The position numbers were made by a program, and so were the translations under genes. Shown here one piece after another: positions 22,669 to 34,450 of a stretch of DNA of 64,000 bases. Source of the stretch: Saxidomus purpurata (Eukaryota > Mollusca > Bivalvia > Venerida > Veneridae); NCBI GenBank assembly GCA_022818135.1, contig JAFMSR010000018.1, positions 346,051 to 410,050 of the forward strand, read 5' to 3'. Each line of letters starts with the position of its first letter. The first letter of the stretch is position 1. The notes under the pieces are model-generated. The model saw only the letters and a list, made by a program, of their open reading frames with translations. It was not told the origin of the DNA and did no database searches.

Positions 22669-23490
22669 CAAGAGGGCCAAGATGGCCCTATATCGCTCAC
22701 CTTGGTACAAGTCCACTTGCCTAGTGGAAGATCACTAGATAATGTTATATACCAAATAGGTTTTCCTATATACGCCTTTGTAAAACAAGTGACCCCCCCC
22801 CCCCGACGGGCAAGGTCAATTTTGACCCCAGGGGCATAATGTGAACAAACTTTGAAGAGGTCTACTAAGCAATGCTACATGCCAAATATCTAAGCTCTAG
22901 GCCTTGTGGTTTCAGAGAAAAAGATTTTTAAATTTTTTCCTATATAAGCCAATGTTAAATTAAGTGACCCCCTGTAAGGGGTCAATTTTGACCCGGGGGT
23001 CATAATTTGAACAATCTTGGTAGAGGTCCACTAGACAATGCTACATGCCAAATATCTAAGCTCCAGGCCTTGTGGTTTCAGAGAAGAAGATTTTTAAAGT
23101 TTTTCCTATATATGCCTATGCAAAAATTATGGGCCCACCCGCGCGGGGTCAATTTTGATCCGGGGATCATAATTTGAACAATCTTGGTAGAGATCTACTA
23201 GATAATGCTACATGCCAAATATCTAAGCTCTAGGCCTTGTGGTTTCAGAGGAGAAGATTTCTAAAGATTTTCCTATTTGTTGCCATAGCAACCAGAGTTC
23301 TGCATGGAATGGAATTCTTTGAACAATTTTGGTAGAGCTTCATGCAAGGAACATTCCTGCATAGTTTTATCAACATTGGCCTAGAGGTTTCAGAGGAGAT
23401 GTCATTTGAATCAAAATGTTGACGGACGACGGACGACGGACAATCATCGATCAGAAAAGCTCACCCTGGCGTAGCCAGGTGAGCTAAAAA
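22669..23490. mobile_element. Bivalve 'aagagggcca' non-autonomous repeat, long copy
   Basis: Begins 'caagagggccaagatggccc', ends 'gccaggtgagctaaaa'. Inside, three units of about 165 bp each carry 'atgctacatgccaaatatct' and 'ccttgtggtttcagag'. The last part has 'gacggacgacggacgacgga'. The inverted 'gctcacct' / 'aggtgagc' pair near the ends suggests a DNA element. It begins exactly at the end of the palindromic array and ends where a LINE begins. Confidence 0.75.
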
Positions 23491-24229
23491 ATTACCACAT
23501 GTCACCTCTGTGCTTCCGTAGTTCACTGAGTGAAAAGTATAATCTCCTATACCAAGGTCACCGTGCAGACGACCGTTACCGATAACAATGGATGTCGAGT
23601 GACACAGCTCAATCAACCGTTTACCATATACATCAGTCACGTGATCCTTACTACAGCGTGGTAAAAAATAAACAGAGTTTGACAGGTAACTGTCATCGTC
23701 AATATATACGTCAAAATCAAGAAAATCAGGAAGATCTGCACAACGGCTATTTAAATCGCCAGTTACGAATACTTTTCCTAATAATTTATACTTTTCTAGG
23801 CATATTTCAATGTGTTCAAAGAAATCAAAATTGTTCGTATTAATAACACTAGAACCCTTGGGTGGTATATAAGTAATACACATATAAACATCTTCGTCAA
23901 AACTAAACAGTGAATTACAACATTTTATCCAAACAATACCAGCCTGATGTTTTTGACAACAGAAATTTTGTTATTCAACGATTGCTTGTAATAAATAGAT
24001 ATGCCGCCATTAAAACGACCTTTCCTAACATTGATAGTTTTGTTTCCATATACATGCTCACTTTTATAGCCTTGAATTTCTAAATTAACGTAAGTGTTTT
24101 CTGATAACCACGTTTCTGTAAGTAAAACAATATCGTATTTATTAATAATTTCTAGGAAGTTTTGGTCAGATAGTTTTCGAGCAAGTCCGTTCACATTCCA
24201 AGAAATAAAGCAAATATTGTTCTCATGAC
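23491..24229 (-). pseudogene. LINE 3 endonuclease domain, broken and truncated
   Basis: Starts around 'ICFISWNVNGLARKL' (first catalytic Asn), then 'IVLLTETWLSE' (catalytic Glu), 'RFNGGISIYYKQ', a one-base frameshift near 23925, then 'MCITYIPPKGSS' and 'KVFVTGDLNSRCADLPDF' (the GDLN motif) and 'LIELCHSTSIVIGNGR'. It ends at the neighbouring repeat before the final D-H pair. An APE-like target-nicking enzyme in its intact form; this copy cannot work. Confidence 0.85.
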
Positions 24230-24233
24230 ACCC

Positions 24234-25225
24234 CTAATTAGTATCCTCAATCCAGTCCACCACTGTTCCGTCAATGAATTTTTTCTTTAGGACCTTATTA
24301 ATGTACAGTTTGTTTTCAACAATGCGTCAGTATCGTAGGACCTTAAACGAATACGCTTACGATCTGTGTAATTGTGGAATTTTACGACAATCGGTCGTGG
24401 CTTAAGTGCTGAGTTGGAGCCCAATCTATGAGCCCTATCGAATCGGATGTTAACTGGGTCAATATCAAGAACGTCTTTTATAAACACTTTTACAAGATTC
24501 TCACAATTCTCGGGTGGTATACTCTGCGATTCAGCTTGAACAGTTTGTTCCATTGGCTCTCCGTGGCTATTTGGAATAGGTTGGTTTTCCGCGATTCCGT
24601 AAAATATCAGGTTTTCGCGCATAGAGCGTGACTTTAGATCTATATTTTTATCATTCATTTTGTCCGTTTTCTTTTCAAAGCTCCTCATGTTGCCTTTCAT
24701 CTCATTACAGGATTTTTCTAGCTTCTTTACTTCTGATTGTGATTTTTTTAGTTCGTTTTTCTGTTTTTCATATTCGTCACTTAAATAGCTGCATGAAAGT
24801 TCAGTTGAATTCATTCGCGATTCGATGTTGGAAAGTTTCTCCTCGAATTCAGACAATTTCACTGTAATGACATTAACTGCCTTTTCATTTTTTTCGATTT
24901 TCGGTAATGCCTCTTTAATAGTCTTGACATCGTCTATAATGCCTATTGCCCATGCTGGATGCCCCTGACGTACAGGGTAATAACCAAGCGATTGTGGCGT
25001 AGACATACCATGTAACATCATGTTCGGCTGACTAAAATTCATGATTGGTGATGTATTTGCTTGTGGGTTCATATGCGGATTCATAACAGCTGATACAAAG
25101 TTATGACTGTGTACAAAGCTATTTGGGTCAATGTTGTTTACATAAATATTTGTTTGTCCACTGAGGTAGGTCGAACCAAAACTGGTTTGACTAGTTTGAC
25201 CACTTTGACTGTCATCGCCGGACAA
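24234..25225 (-). pseudogene. LINE 3 ORF1: coiled-coil nucleic-acid-binding protein, frameshift near the end
   Basis: 312 codons in one frame from ATG 25225, ending at 24287, with the homologous tail continuing in another frame to a stop at 24234. N-terminal Gln/Ser/Asn-rich region with 'QGHPAWAIGIIDDVK', a Lys/Glu-rich coiled coil over the middle hundred residues, and then 'SMRENLIFYGIAE' and 'RFDRAHRLG' with 'RPIVVKFHNYTDRKRIR', the pattern of the L1-type ORF1 RNA-recognition fold. Binds element RNA in known families. Confidence 0.85.
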
Positions 25226-25362
25226 AGGAGATTCGGTTTTTCGCTTTTTGTTACGTTTTCTAATTAAACCACTGTAAAATCCTAAATTTTCGAAAAAACG
25301 AGAGTCATATTTTCCATGTCTTTACTTTTTGAGCATGCGCAGTAATACGCAGAAATTCTAAC

Positions 25363-27277
25363 TGACAATTAATTATTAATGAGGTCCATTCATGACTGAT
25401 CAATTGTCATTATTGTTTTTAATTTAAAAAAAGATTTGTCCATTTTTAACATGCATTTGTGCCAGTGAATAAGTTGCAGTGTAGACTAGGATCAAATTGA
25501 AAGAAGGGATGCCAAATAATTTATGTTAAAAGGACAGTTTATAAGGAAGTTGTCACAAATTATAAATAAAATTGAATTATACCTTGCATGTTTTGAATTA
25601 TATCACTGTTATTCTATTAATAGTAAGTTTCAGGAAAAGCAATTAAAAATACTATGTATCTATGTTGTTACCTCAATAATAGATTTAAGTCAGTTGCGAA
25701 AAGGTTTTCCTCTTCGACTTCATACCTGATTATTTGGGTTTATGTTAGATCTGACTTTTCATATGTTTGGCATATGAAATGGTCCTTTTAAAGAATAGTA
25801 CATACTAGTTCTTTAGTCTACATTAATTTTATCATAAAAACATGATTATAAATCTTTTTTTTATTTTGTTCCTTTGTTTTTATAAAGGTCCTCTTGTTGA
25901 AATATGAGACCCCTAAACTTTTATTGTTCATGCACTTCAAAAATTATTGATTGCCCCAGGCAGTATTTAAATCCTTCTTATCAGTATGTTATGTAAGATT
26001 GCATAACCCAATAAAACACAGGATCACAAAACAGGGTAGTGTAGACCCAGATGGTTCTGTCATATAGCACTGACCCAAAGCATAGTTGAACCCTGTTATT
26101 AAGAAATTAAATCCAAGGAAATTAAAGTATTAAAAGAAGGGATAGTCACTGATTTTTTTTGCTGAATCTATCATAAATATGAGAAAAGAGTGGAAATTGT
26201 TCTTTACAGTTTATACTTGGCTTTGTTACCCGAGACACTGTGTCTTTGTGATACCGGTACACATTTTTATCCAATGTTATCATAGTTTTGAATCTGTACT
26301 CTGCTGGTAGCAAATTATTCTGATTTTGCAACTAGTGAAGTTCAAGATCAGTCGGCACATCCATCCAGTGTGATCATTATCTGCACTGTTCACTATTCAG
26401 TCAATACTTATTCAGTGAACATGAATTGAACCGTAATTCTTCTATGCAAATTGAATTATTTTTTTAAAATATAGACATACTGATATTCTTTTATTATATT
26501 TCTTGTAGAAATAATGCCTATGAGTTTGATGAGAATAAGTGTCGCATGTAGTGATGAGGGAAGTTCAAAACACCAACAAATGAAAACTGCAGAAAAACAG
26601 TCAATCAGTGTGAAAAATGATAATTTTGTGAAGACCCCTCAACCAGGTTAAATCTGTAAGATGGAAGTTTAAAATTGAAGATTATGTTGGATTTTACACG
26701 TAAGGAAGGATTTTTTTATTTCAGTAGCAATTATTTGTGTAAATAGAGAGTCAAGAAGATATAAATAACGCAAAACATCCATCATAGAACAAACAAAAAA
26801 GCTGGAGTAGAAATTAATGATGACGGTAATACATGTAATGAGGAAATGTAATATACCTACAAAGAGCGACTTAGGGTCAGTTTTGTGTTTATAGATTTAA
26901 TGCAAGGTTTTGTGCTGATTCGGTGATTCAATAACGGATAAATGCTAGAGTTATTAACTTCGAGTAACCCGATCAGTTTGTCACATATTGTTGAATTTGA
27001 AAGTTGATTAGATACTGATTTTTAATGAAGACAACAGAAAAAGTGTAAAATTTAAAGAAGTTGTATATAAATTGTTTACATAGTTCACTAGAAACACTTG
27101 GCAGACAATGATGCCCTATAGATGAGATAAATGTTCAAGTATTTGCAACGGAAATGGGGATGAAATGCTTGCTGTGAATTTAATATCTAATGGTCAGAAT
27201 ATGCTTTGAAAATTTAAAAGAGGAATATAATATAATTAATATCAGAATATTCTGTTATATTGAGCAAGACTGATCCT
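25363..27277. repeat. Segmental duplication copy 1, left part
   Basis: Collinear with 47876-49700: for example 'aatttttaacatgcatttgt', 'aataagttgcagtgtagact' and 'ggtcctcttgttgaaatatg' occur in the same order in both. No gene recognised in either copy here. Interrupted by LINE 2 and resumed at about 31740. Confidence 0.85.
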
Positions 27278-27288
27278 TTCTAGATTGT
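27278..27288. repeat. Target-site duplication, left copy, of LINE 2
   Basis: 'ttctagattgt' is repeated at 31609-31619. Confidence 0.85.
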
Positions 27289-27410
27289 TTTTTTTTTTTT
27301 TTTTTATTAAAACTTTATTCACCTTTTTGTATCAAACACCCAACACATTTTTTTGTGTGTACATATAACAATAATTACACAATTATCAAAACAAAAGCAT
27401 ACAATTTTTT

Positions 27411-30400
27411 TCATACAATTACAGCTATTTGCTCACAATAAAAAGATTTAAATTTTGAAATAAAATGATCGTTTTCATTTCTTTTTTCAAAGTATTTGAA
27501 CAAGAGTGACATTTCTGATTTAAATAGAATAGTTACATTAAATGGTTCGCTTCTGCTTTCACTAAGGAAGTATGCTTTAAAAATGCAAAACCCAAACAAT
27601 GCCAGTATAGTGTTGAGGTAGAAATAGGTTGGATAAACCACTTTATATCCTAGTACAATAGAGCGTAATTTTTTTAAGTTTCTGTCTATCCCAATTTCAC
27701 GTAAATATTGTAATAATAAATCCCACATATCTTTGACTGCCGGACAGTCTAAAAATACATGTCCATAAGTTTCTTTAATATTACATATAATTCAGTTAGG
27801 AGAATCGACCATTTTCCATTTAAAGCGAATTTCTTCGCAAGGAAAAATCCTATGCAGTAATTTGTATTTGAATTACTTTATTATTATATAAACTGTTCAT
27901 AAATCTGTAAAACGGTACCCAATTAATTTCTTCATGAAAGTATTGATTCCAATACCTGTGTATGTAAGGTATTGTAAATTTATTTTTTATAACAGATTGA
28001 TACACCTGTTTATTTACTGTGTCATGTATGTGCTTATTAAAAAGGGATATTTCCAGTTTAGTTTTAACTTTTGTTTAACGTGAATGTTTATTTTTGATTA
28101 GCGTTAACCATTTATTTGGAATACATTTTTTCAAACAGTTTAGTTCTGATATCCAGTTAGTTTTATTGATAAGTTTGTTATATATTGATTCTTCCGATAA
28201 TATTCCATTTTCATCTAGTAAGTCATTAATGAATAAGATGCCAGAATTTATCCAATTATTGAATATCAGGATTTTGCCATTGTGTTTAATGTGCATAATT
28301 CCCCATATGACTACTTGCCTTATGTCTGCAAATGTTTTCGGTGTTTTCACAGTTGTGTTTTTTGTTTGAATCCAAAGTTCAAGGATGTTTTTATAAAAAT
28401 TCTGGTAAAAACGAATCTTGAAGGCTCTTAATGCCGTCGATGTTCATACTAAAGATAAGAACCTGGGGTCCAAATTTACGATAAAAGTAATTTGGAATTA
28501 CTTTCCAGTTTGCATTGCTCTTGTCAGTTAATGCTTTGACGTACTTTATTTTCATAGATATTATGTAGGATTCTAGGTCAATCATTTCAATTCCGCCATC
28601 AAGTTTATTGCCAATTAGTGTTGATCTTTTAATTTTTTCCTTTTTATTATTCCAAAGAAAGCTCTATATATAAGTTTGTTTAATTCTTGTTTAACTGTTT
28701 TGGGTACAACAAGTGAGTGTATTGCATGTGTGAATTTAGGAATAATGAGTGTTCTAATTATTTGAATTTTTCCGTAAATTGATAGTTTTCTCTTTAACCA
28801 GTTTAACTTTTCACATTTAGATTTATCATGACCAAACTGTATACCAAGTGCTTTTACTGGTTTAGCTGGCCATTTGATGTTACCAACTACTTCTGAATTA
28901 TATTTATTTCTTCCGATCCACATTCCTTCTGTTTTGTGTTTATTAAACTTTAAACCAGATAATTTGCCAAAATACTCTATTATTTTTAAAACTTGAAGTA
29001 TACTAGCTTTTGATTTAAGAAATAAAGTGGTGTCATCTGCTAATTGCGAAATTTTTAAAGTTTTATTTCCATTGTCGGTTTTTACATCTAAATCAGAGAG
29101 TTGGTTTGAATTGCGTATGTTAAGTGCCATGATTTCTGCGACTATTATAAATAGTAAGGAGGAAATAGGACAGCCTTGTCGTACTCCACGTTCTGGTTGG
29201 AATGGTTTCGATAATCATCCGTTATTTAAAATGTGAGTTTGACAGCTACTGTAAAGAATTTTTATCAAATTAATGAAGTTATTTTTGAAATCAAAAAATT
29301 CTAAAGTTTCGAATAAAAAGTTATGCTCAGTGGTATCAAAAGATGTTCTAAAGTCTAAGAATAATATGGCTCCATCTATTTGTAAATTATCAGCATAATC
29401 TATTATGTCTTGTATTTGTCTCAAGTTATATCCAATAAATATATCTTTAATATATCCTTGTTGGTCTAAGTTGATTATTTTATGTATTACTTGCTTAAGC
29501 CTTTCTGCCAGAACTCTAGCAGCTATTTTGTAATCCGTATTAAGCAGGGCTATGGGACGCCAATTTTCTAAATTTGTCGGATCACCTTTCTTATATAGCA
29601 ATGATAAAACTCCGGTGCGTTGAGACGGTGTAAGCTTATCTTGCAAGAAACCCTCATTTAGAACATCAGTTACTAAAGCACCTAGTTTATTCCAAAATAC
29701 TTTGTAGAATTCGACAGAGATACCATCTAGACCAGGACTTTTATTCTCTTTCATGTTTTTACTGCATATGTGCATTCGTCTAATGTAATCTGAGTCTGTA
29801 AGTTTTTGTTCGTATGTCGTTTGAGCTAAATAGTCTTTAATTTCTGATGTATTTGATTTTTCAGATTTGTAAAGTGTTGAGTAAAAATTCACTACTTGTG
29901 TCAAAATATTTTCAATGTCTGAGTCAGTTTTACCATTCAGATTTATTTTTGTTAATAATTTTCTGGTTTGTCTTGATTGTTCAAAAAAACAAAAATAATA
30001 TCAAACAGGGAATGCCACGTACCAAAAACGCAGCCTCCCCAAAACGAGCCCCACAGCACCCAGAAGTGCACACCACCAAAACTTAAACCAAGACTTAAAC
30101 AATATTTTGTGTTGATTTCACCTTGTTCGATATATTCTACTTTCGATCTTATTTGTGCCCCTGCTACTTTTGCTTCATAAAGTTCCGATAGTTCAGATTG
30201 AATGTTATCAATAGCATTGCAGTTGCCTATGCCATTTTCTAATAAGACTTTTAATTTTGATTCTAAACACTTTATTTGACAGTGTTTTTGTTTACTATTC
30301 TTTTGAGCGTATATTATCGATTTTTCTTTAATTTCTGCTTTTATCATTTCCAATAAACTTTGTTTGTGACATATTTTAATTTCGATAATATCATGTCTAT

Positions 30401-30985
30401 AGCATTAGACATGTAATTTACATAATTATCATCATTCAGATATGAATTATTGAATTTCCAGTAACCAGGACCTTTTTTTTTATTGGGTTTTAATATTTTC
30501 AATGAAATTGAAAGTAGCAGAGACTACAGGCGTCTAATTTGTATCTAGCAACCAGATATCTATTCTGCTTTTTTCTGTATTATTTTTTCTTCTCCATGTA
30601 TACTGACTTTTATTTTAATGATTTTCTCTCCATATATCACAGATATTAAGTTCTTTTATCAATTTTAAAAGATTTTTAACGGTTTTGAGTTTATTTTGTT
30701 GCATTATTTTTATGTATTCTATCACTTATTTCAAGTGTATCGTTCATATCAACTCCTAACATAATCATGCCCTGTGATTTACTTTCAATGATTGTTTGTA
30801 GTGTGTTAAAAAATCTATTTCTATTTTTGCTGACATTATTTGCATACACATTTATAAACGTGTAACTATTGTTGTCAACGGTCATATTTAGTAAAATATA
30901 TCGACCATTAATATCAAGAGTAAAGTCAATAACTTCGCATGGAAAATCTTTCTTTAAGAAGATAGAACATCCTCTACTAAAATTA
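27411..30985 (-). pseudogene. LINE 2 ORF2 remnant: endonuclease, reverse transcriptase, C-terminal region
   Basis: Pieces in several frames: endonuclease part 30691-30985 ('FSRGCSIFLKKDF', 'YTFINVYANN', 'MIMLGVDMNDTLEISDR'), linker 29952-30353, reverse transcriptase 29215-29904 ('ENKSPGLDGISVEFYKVFWN', 'GAILFLDFRTSFDTTEHNFL') and 28615-29130 ('ISQLADDTTLFLKS'), then C-terminal pieces 28391-28585, 28075-28350 and 27411-27728. At least five frame changes or stops. Within the linker, at 'TKYCLSL', a T-tailed element interrupts the gene. Confidence 0.88.
29983..30080 (-). mobile_element. T-tailed element, copy A (inside LINE 2)
   Basis: On the minus strand it ends in the constant 3' block 'tgtttgatattatttttg' plus T-run and is 5'-truncated near 'ttggtggtgtgcacttctgg'. 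LINE 1 shows the uninterrupted protein context across this point, so the insertion in LINE 2 is clear. No flanking duplication beyond one or two T; a 12-bp near-repeat 'gtttaagtcttg gtttaagttttg' lies on the 5' side only. Confidence 0.85.
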
Positions 30986-30986
30986 T

Positions 30987-31592
30987 TTACATATACATTA
31001 TATATGTCCCATTCACTAAATTCATCACTACTTCAGAAGTATCGGAGGGCTCCGAAAGGTTATCTGGTGATGATTCTAGATGGAATCCGCATTGGGCTTT
31101 CTTGTGACCCGTTTCAAAGCACGCGGAGCATTTCCAATCATTTGTACATGAGCGTATAGTGTGCCCAAAGTCAAGACATTTTGCACATTTGAGAGATGTG
31201 TTTACTTGACCTCTATGAATAACCTTCGCCTTAAATTGGCCGAAATGTATAAATCTATTGAGAGGCTCCTTGAGGGATGAGGTTTTCACATTAATCAAGC
31301 GATCACCAGTTTGACAGTTAGTGAGTTTATTGTTTATGCGCAACCTTTCTCTGAAGCTGGACATTATGTCAAGTCCTTTTAATATTAGTACTTTGGTGAT
31401 AGTCCCATCGTCTACGGACAGTGGAATGTTCTGAATACGGATTCTGGTCGTATTTTCGTAGTCTAAACGCAGTGGATAAGATTGAAGTATGGGAAGCGTT
31501 TTTTCCCTTATGGTAACCCCGCTAGCGGCCAGTGTGGCTGTGTCAACCAAATTATCGATATATATCCGCCACATGCCATTTACTCTTTGCAA
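30987..31592 (-). pseudogene. LINE 2 ORF1, 5'-truncated: zinc-knuckle protein
   Basis: A single frame from 'MQRVNGMWRIYIDNL' through 'RIRIQNIPLSVDDG' to two CCHC knuckles 'CAKCLDFGHTIRSC' and 'CSACFETGHKKAQC'. The N-terminal third is missing because the element is 5'-truncated, and the C-terminal tail is replaced by unrelated residues where an internal deletion joins it to the endonuclease region. Confidence 0.85.
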
Positions 31593-31608
31593 TCCTGTTA
31601 TATATCCA

Positions 31609-31619
31609 TTCTAGATTGT
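31609..31619. repeat. Target-site duplication, right copy, of LINE 2
   Basis: Same 11-bp string as at 27278-27288, at the truncated 5' edge. Confidence 0.85.
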
Positions 31620-31884
31620 ATTTCATCAGAGGAGTTCTACAATAACTGTACATACTATACAACACTTAGTTAGTAATACTAATCTCACTGTTGACCACAT
31701 GAAATATAGCTTGCTCAGACAAGTATGTACTAGTATCTTTAATCATAATCTCTTTTGATAATAAAGAAAACATAAAAAGAGAAATAAAAAGAAAGAGGTT
31801 TTGTCATGTTTGTGTTGTTGCCGGTTTTATAAAGACCTTCAAATGTTCATCAAAATGCTTTGACTTCACGTCCTTTGTTGTTTC

Positions 31885-32335
31885 GCCGTTACGGAGAAAA
31901 GGCAATACATAGGGATCGCTTTGACCGTCGGTCCGTCCGTTACATAAACTTAACGTTGTCTATTACTTTGCCATTTCTTAATATTTATTCATCAAACTTT
32001 ACAGCTGTATTGGTTATGACAAAAGGGTCGTGATGCTGCCATATTGTGTAGATCAAGGTCATATTTGACAGAGTTATCCCCCTTTGTGTGCTTAGATTTT
32101 GTCACGAAAACTTAACGTTGGCTATAACTTTGCCATTTCTTTAGATTTCTTCATCTAAATTGCATCTAAATTTCAAATTGCATTGCTTATGACATAAGGG
32201 CCGTGATGTACGTCAAGGTCATATTTGACATATTTGTGCCCCTTTTTGTACTTAGATTTTGTCGCAAAATTATTGGTTATTCTGACAAAGCGTAAGAGGG
32301 CGACACAAGTGTTCTATTGAACACCCATCTTGTTA
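31885..32335. repeat. Two-unit repeat inserted in duplication copy 1
   Basis: Starts near 'ccgttacggagaaaaggcaa' with 'ccgtcggtccgtccgtt', then two degenerate units of about 175 bp each with 'acttaacgttg' and 'ggtcatatttgaca'. Absent at the equivalent place in copy 2 (after about 49800). Common style of bivalve tandem-unit repeat. Confidence 0.7.
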
Positions 32336-32759
32336 ATATATATATGTTTTATCCTGACGCATGAGCCGAAATGTTGATGATCATATAAATCATAAAGACT
32401 TTGTTGCTGTTGAAGCTTCCCTTATACCACTTATTGTACTTAAATTCCAAGTCGTGTGTGCTTCCGGGCACTGTCATGCACATACATGTATATCAGTTAC
32501 CACTTGAAGTATTAATTTAAAACTTTGCTGTAGTGTTCAGGGTTACTCTTGACTTAATATATCTTGCTCTTTACGGCCCTTGTTTGTACGTTGATAATAC
32601 ACAGATTCTTGTATTTGTATTTTACTGCCCAAACGTTTGTTTTATTGGTAAACACTGAGAAAAGTCGAGCATGCTGTTTTACGGACAGCTCTTGTATGCA
32701 TTGAAATAACTTATGCTAATTTCAAACAAAGCATGATGTTACTTTGTTGTTTTGTGAAG

Positions 32760-32939
32760 TTGGTCCAGATACAATGAGGGTCCTGGCACTAGAGACATTA
32801 CTGGTTCTTTTACAACAGAACATGCAGCCTCGGGTTAACGATTTCATCCACAAGATAACTACTAGTATTAATGTCAGTGATGATGCCGGAGATCAAACTG
32901 GTGAAATGTGGCTTACTAGTCTAGTGTGTTATATGGCTG
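32760..32939 (+). CDS. Candidate coding exon, unknown function
   Basis: After a weak acceptor 'gttttgtgaag' the frame stays open: 'GPDTMRVLALETLLVLLQQN' then 'RVNDFIHKITTSINVSDDAG', with a possible donor 'GCTG|gtataaag'. The Leu-rich helical wording looks coding. In copy 2 of the duplication (about 50225-50310) the same stretch is decayed by indels. I cannot assign a family; it may be a duplicated exon stranded by the repeat. Confidence 0.35.
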
Positions 32940-33205
32940 GTATAAAGATCAGTTAAAAGAAGTGTGGTATTACAGTGTACATGAATATGAAGTTTGGTTT
33001 TACAGTGTCGCGATGTTGCCATGATGTCAATAATCAATACATACCGTGGTAATTGATATATGCACCTGCGAAATGCTAATACCATCATACCTTGAAATTA
33101 ACTGATTTTGTGACAACAGAGAAGAGTAGGTAAATGTGTTGATACGAATTATAAGCTAATAACAATTGCAATACTTTGCTAACTGATTCTTTTACTGGAA
33201 TATTT

Positions 33206-33277
33206 TGGTGGCGCGGTGGTTTACGCTCTGGAATACCAGTCCGGAGGTTCCTGGTTTGAATACCGTCCAGGGCACTG
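33206..33277 (+). repeat. tRNA-derived SINE head, duplication copy 1
   Basis: 'ggtggcgcggtggtttacgc' (A-box-like) and 'ggtttgaatacc' at 33252-33263 (B-box-like), spaced as in a tRNA. The same head is at 50421-50490 in copy 2, so it was there before duplication. Confidence 0.65.
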
Positions 33278-33290
33278 GAAATTTCAGAAA

Positions 33291-34100
33291 CGCGTTTCAG
33301 TGTTTAATACCATATAGAGATGAACTGGTTAGAAACACAAAAGTAGTCTCACGTATATCGGTACTATATACCGGAAACATAAAAGAACCAAGGGGTCTTT
33401 TGTAAAAGAGCTAGGATCTGGTACCTAGATTCCCTGTTATTTGCAGATATATCTTTTAAACCTGATTCTGTCGGGAGTCTTGGCAAGTTCACCTGGGACT
33501 GGGTCCATATAGTAATGTACGGACTCTGCCCGGGGAAAATCATAGGGCTGACCGAGACTATAAAGTAATTTAAATGAAGTTTAACTTTATCAAATTTTAT
33601 TTATGTCCGAAATTACATTAAAGCAAAGAAAAATTTAGAACTATAAGCAACTTGCTCTATGTTACTTTTTTTCTGATAATAGGCCCACTGATAGCCATGC
33701 GAGGTACAGGTTTATAGCAGAAAAATCTTAGCCAGATTCTGGTCATTCGCTTATGTCTCAAATGTGTTTTTGACATTCAAATGTTTAGAGATTATCAGTT
33801 AAATCAGGAATGTTATATACAGGAACCCTTGTTATGGGGGAATATTTACACTGAGTTCCAGCTTAAGCTAATTGACAAGGCGTCGTGGCCATAAAGTGAT
33901 TACTGATTGAAGTTATTTGGCTAAGTGTGACACAATATTATTATTTATACTTTACTTTTTATTATTCTTGATTACATCATAATCACAGTGGAGGTGCTGA
34001 ATAATTTCCGCCCATCACCAGTCCAGCTCCTCAACCCTCTTAATAGGGCTTGCCTAACTGGTCATGATAGTACCTATTTAATTGTCACATATCATTTTAT
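33291..34100. other. No gene recognised
   Basis: AT-rich sequence after the segmental duplication; no exon, no known repeat. Confidence 0.45.
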
Positions 34101-34450
34101 TAACCAGGTTTTCCGAAGGAAAAATCCTGGTTATTAGATTGAGGTATGTCGGCGGGCGGGCGGCGGGTGGGCGGGCGTAAACAATTTCTTCTGTGCGCAA
34201 CTCCTCCTACATTTCTCAACGGATTTCAACCAAACTTTCACAGAAGTATTGTCATGAAGTGCCCTGGCGAATATTGTCCGGTTTTGTGATTTGGTCATTT
34301 TTGACAGAATTATGGCCCTTTGTTTTTTTTACATATGTAATTCTTCTGTGCGCAACTCCTTCTACACTTCTCAAGGGATTTCAACCAAACTTTCACAGAA
34401 TTATTGTCACCAAGTGCCCTGGCGCATATTGTCGGGGTTTTGTGATTTGA
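34101..34450. repeat. Two-unit tandem repeat, ~145 bp
   Basis: 'tcttctgtgcgcaactcct', 'ggatttcaaccaaactttca' and 'aagtgccctggcg' each occur twice, spaced about 147-150 bp, after a G/C-rich 'ggcgggcgggcggcgggtgg' lead. Open frames here are repeat-driven. Confidence 0.8.

Larger units (their letters stand above)
23491..25362 (-). mobile_element. LINE 3: fragment with ORF1 and endonuclease, no reverse transcriptase
   Basis: On the minus strand: a 5' region with 'gagcatgcgcagt', ORF1, then an APE-type endonuclease that is cut off at the junction with the repeat ending at 23490. No reverse transcriptase follows anywhere nearby, so the 3' half is missing. Its 5' edge meets copy 1 of the segmental duplication at 25363. 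This family differs from LINE 1/2: ORF1 is coiled-coil with no zinc knuckles. Confidence 0.8.
27289..31608 (-). mobile_element. LINE 2: 5'-truncated, decayed L1/Tx1-like element
   Basis: Minus-strand element with a poly(A) tail (T-run to about 27305), a decayed ORF2 and a 5'-truncated ORF1, bounded by an 11-bp duplication. Related to LINE 1 by matching blocks in both ORFs, but clearly a different subfamily. It carries many frameshifts, an internal loss between ORF1 and the endonuclease, and the insertion of a T-tailed element at 29983-30080. Confidence 0.9.
31620..33290. repeat. Segmental duplication copy 1, right part
   Basis: Matches 49700-50500 in order, e.g. 'gccgaaatgttgatgatcat' and 'taagctaat' blocks and the shared SINE. 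A stretch at about 31885-32335 has no counterpart in copy 2; it is a separate repeat with two units of 'actttgccatttctt' and 'atcaaggtcatatttgacag' -like text, so it was inserted in copy 1 or lost from copy 2. Confidence 0.82.

Noticed and set aside
33206..33277. Possible functional tRNA gene
   Set aside because: A- and B-box-like words are present but the stems do not pair well and the sequence is shared with 50421-50490; a SINE head fits better.
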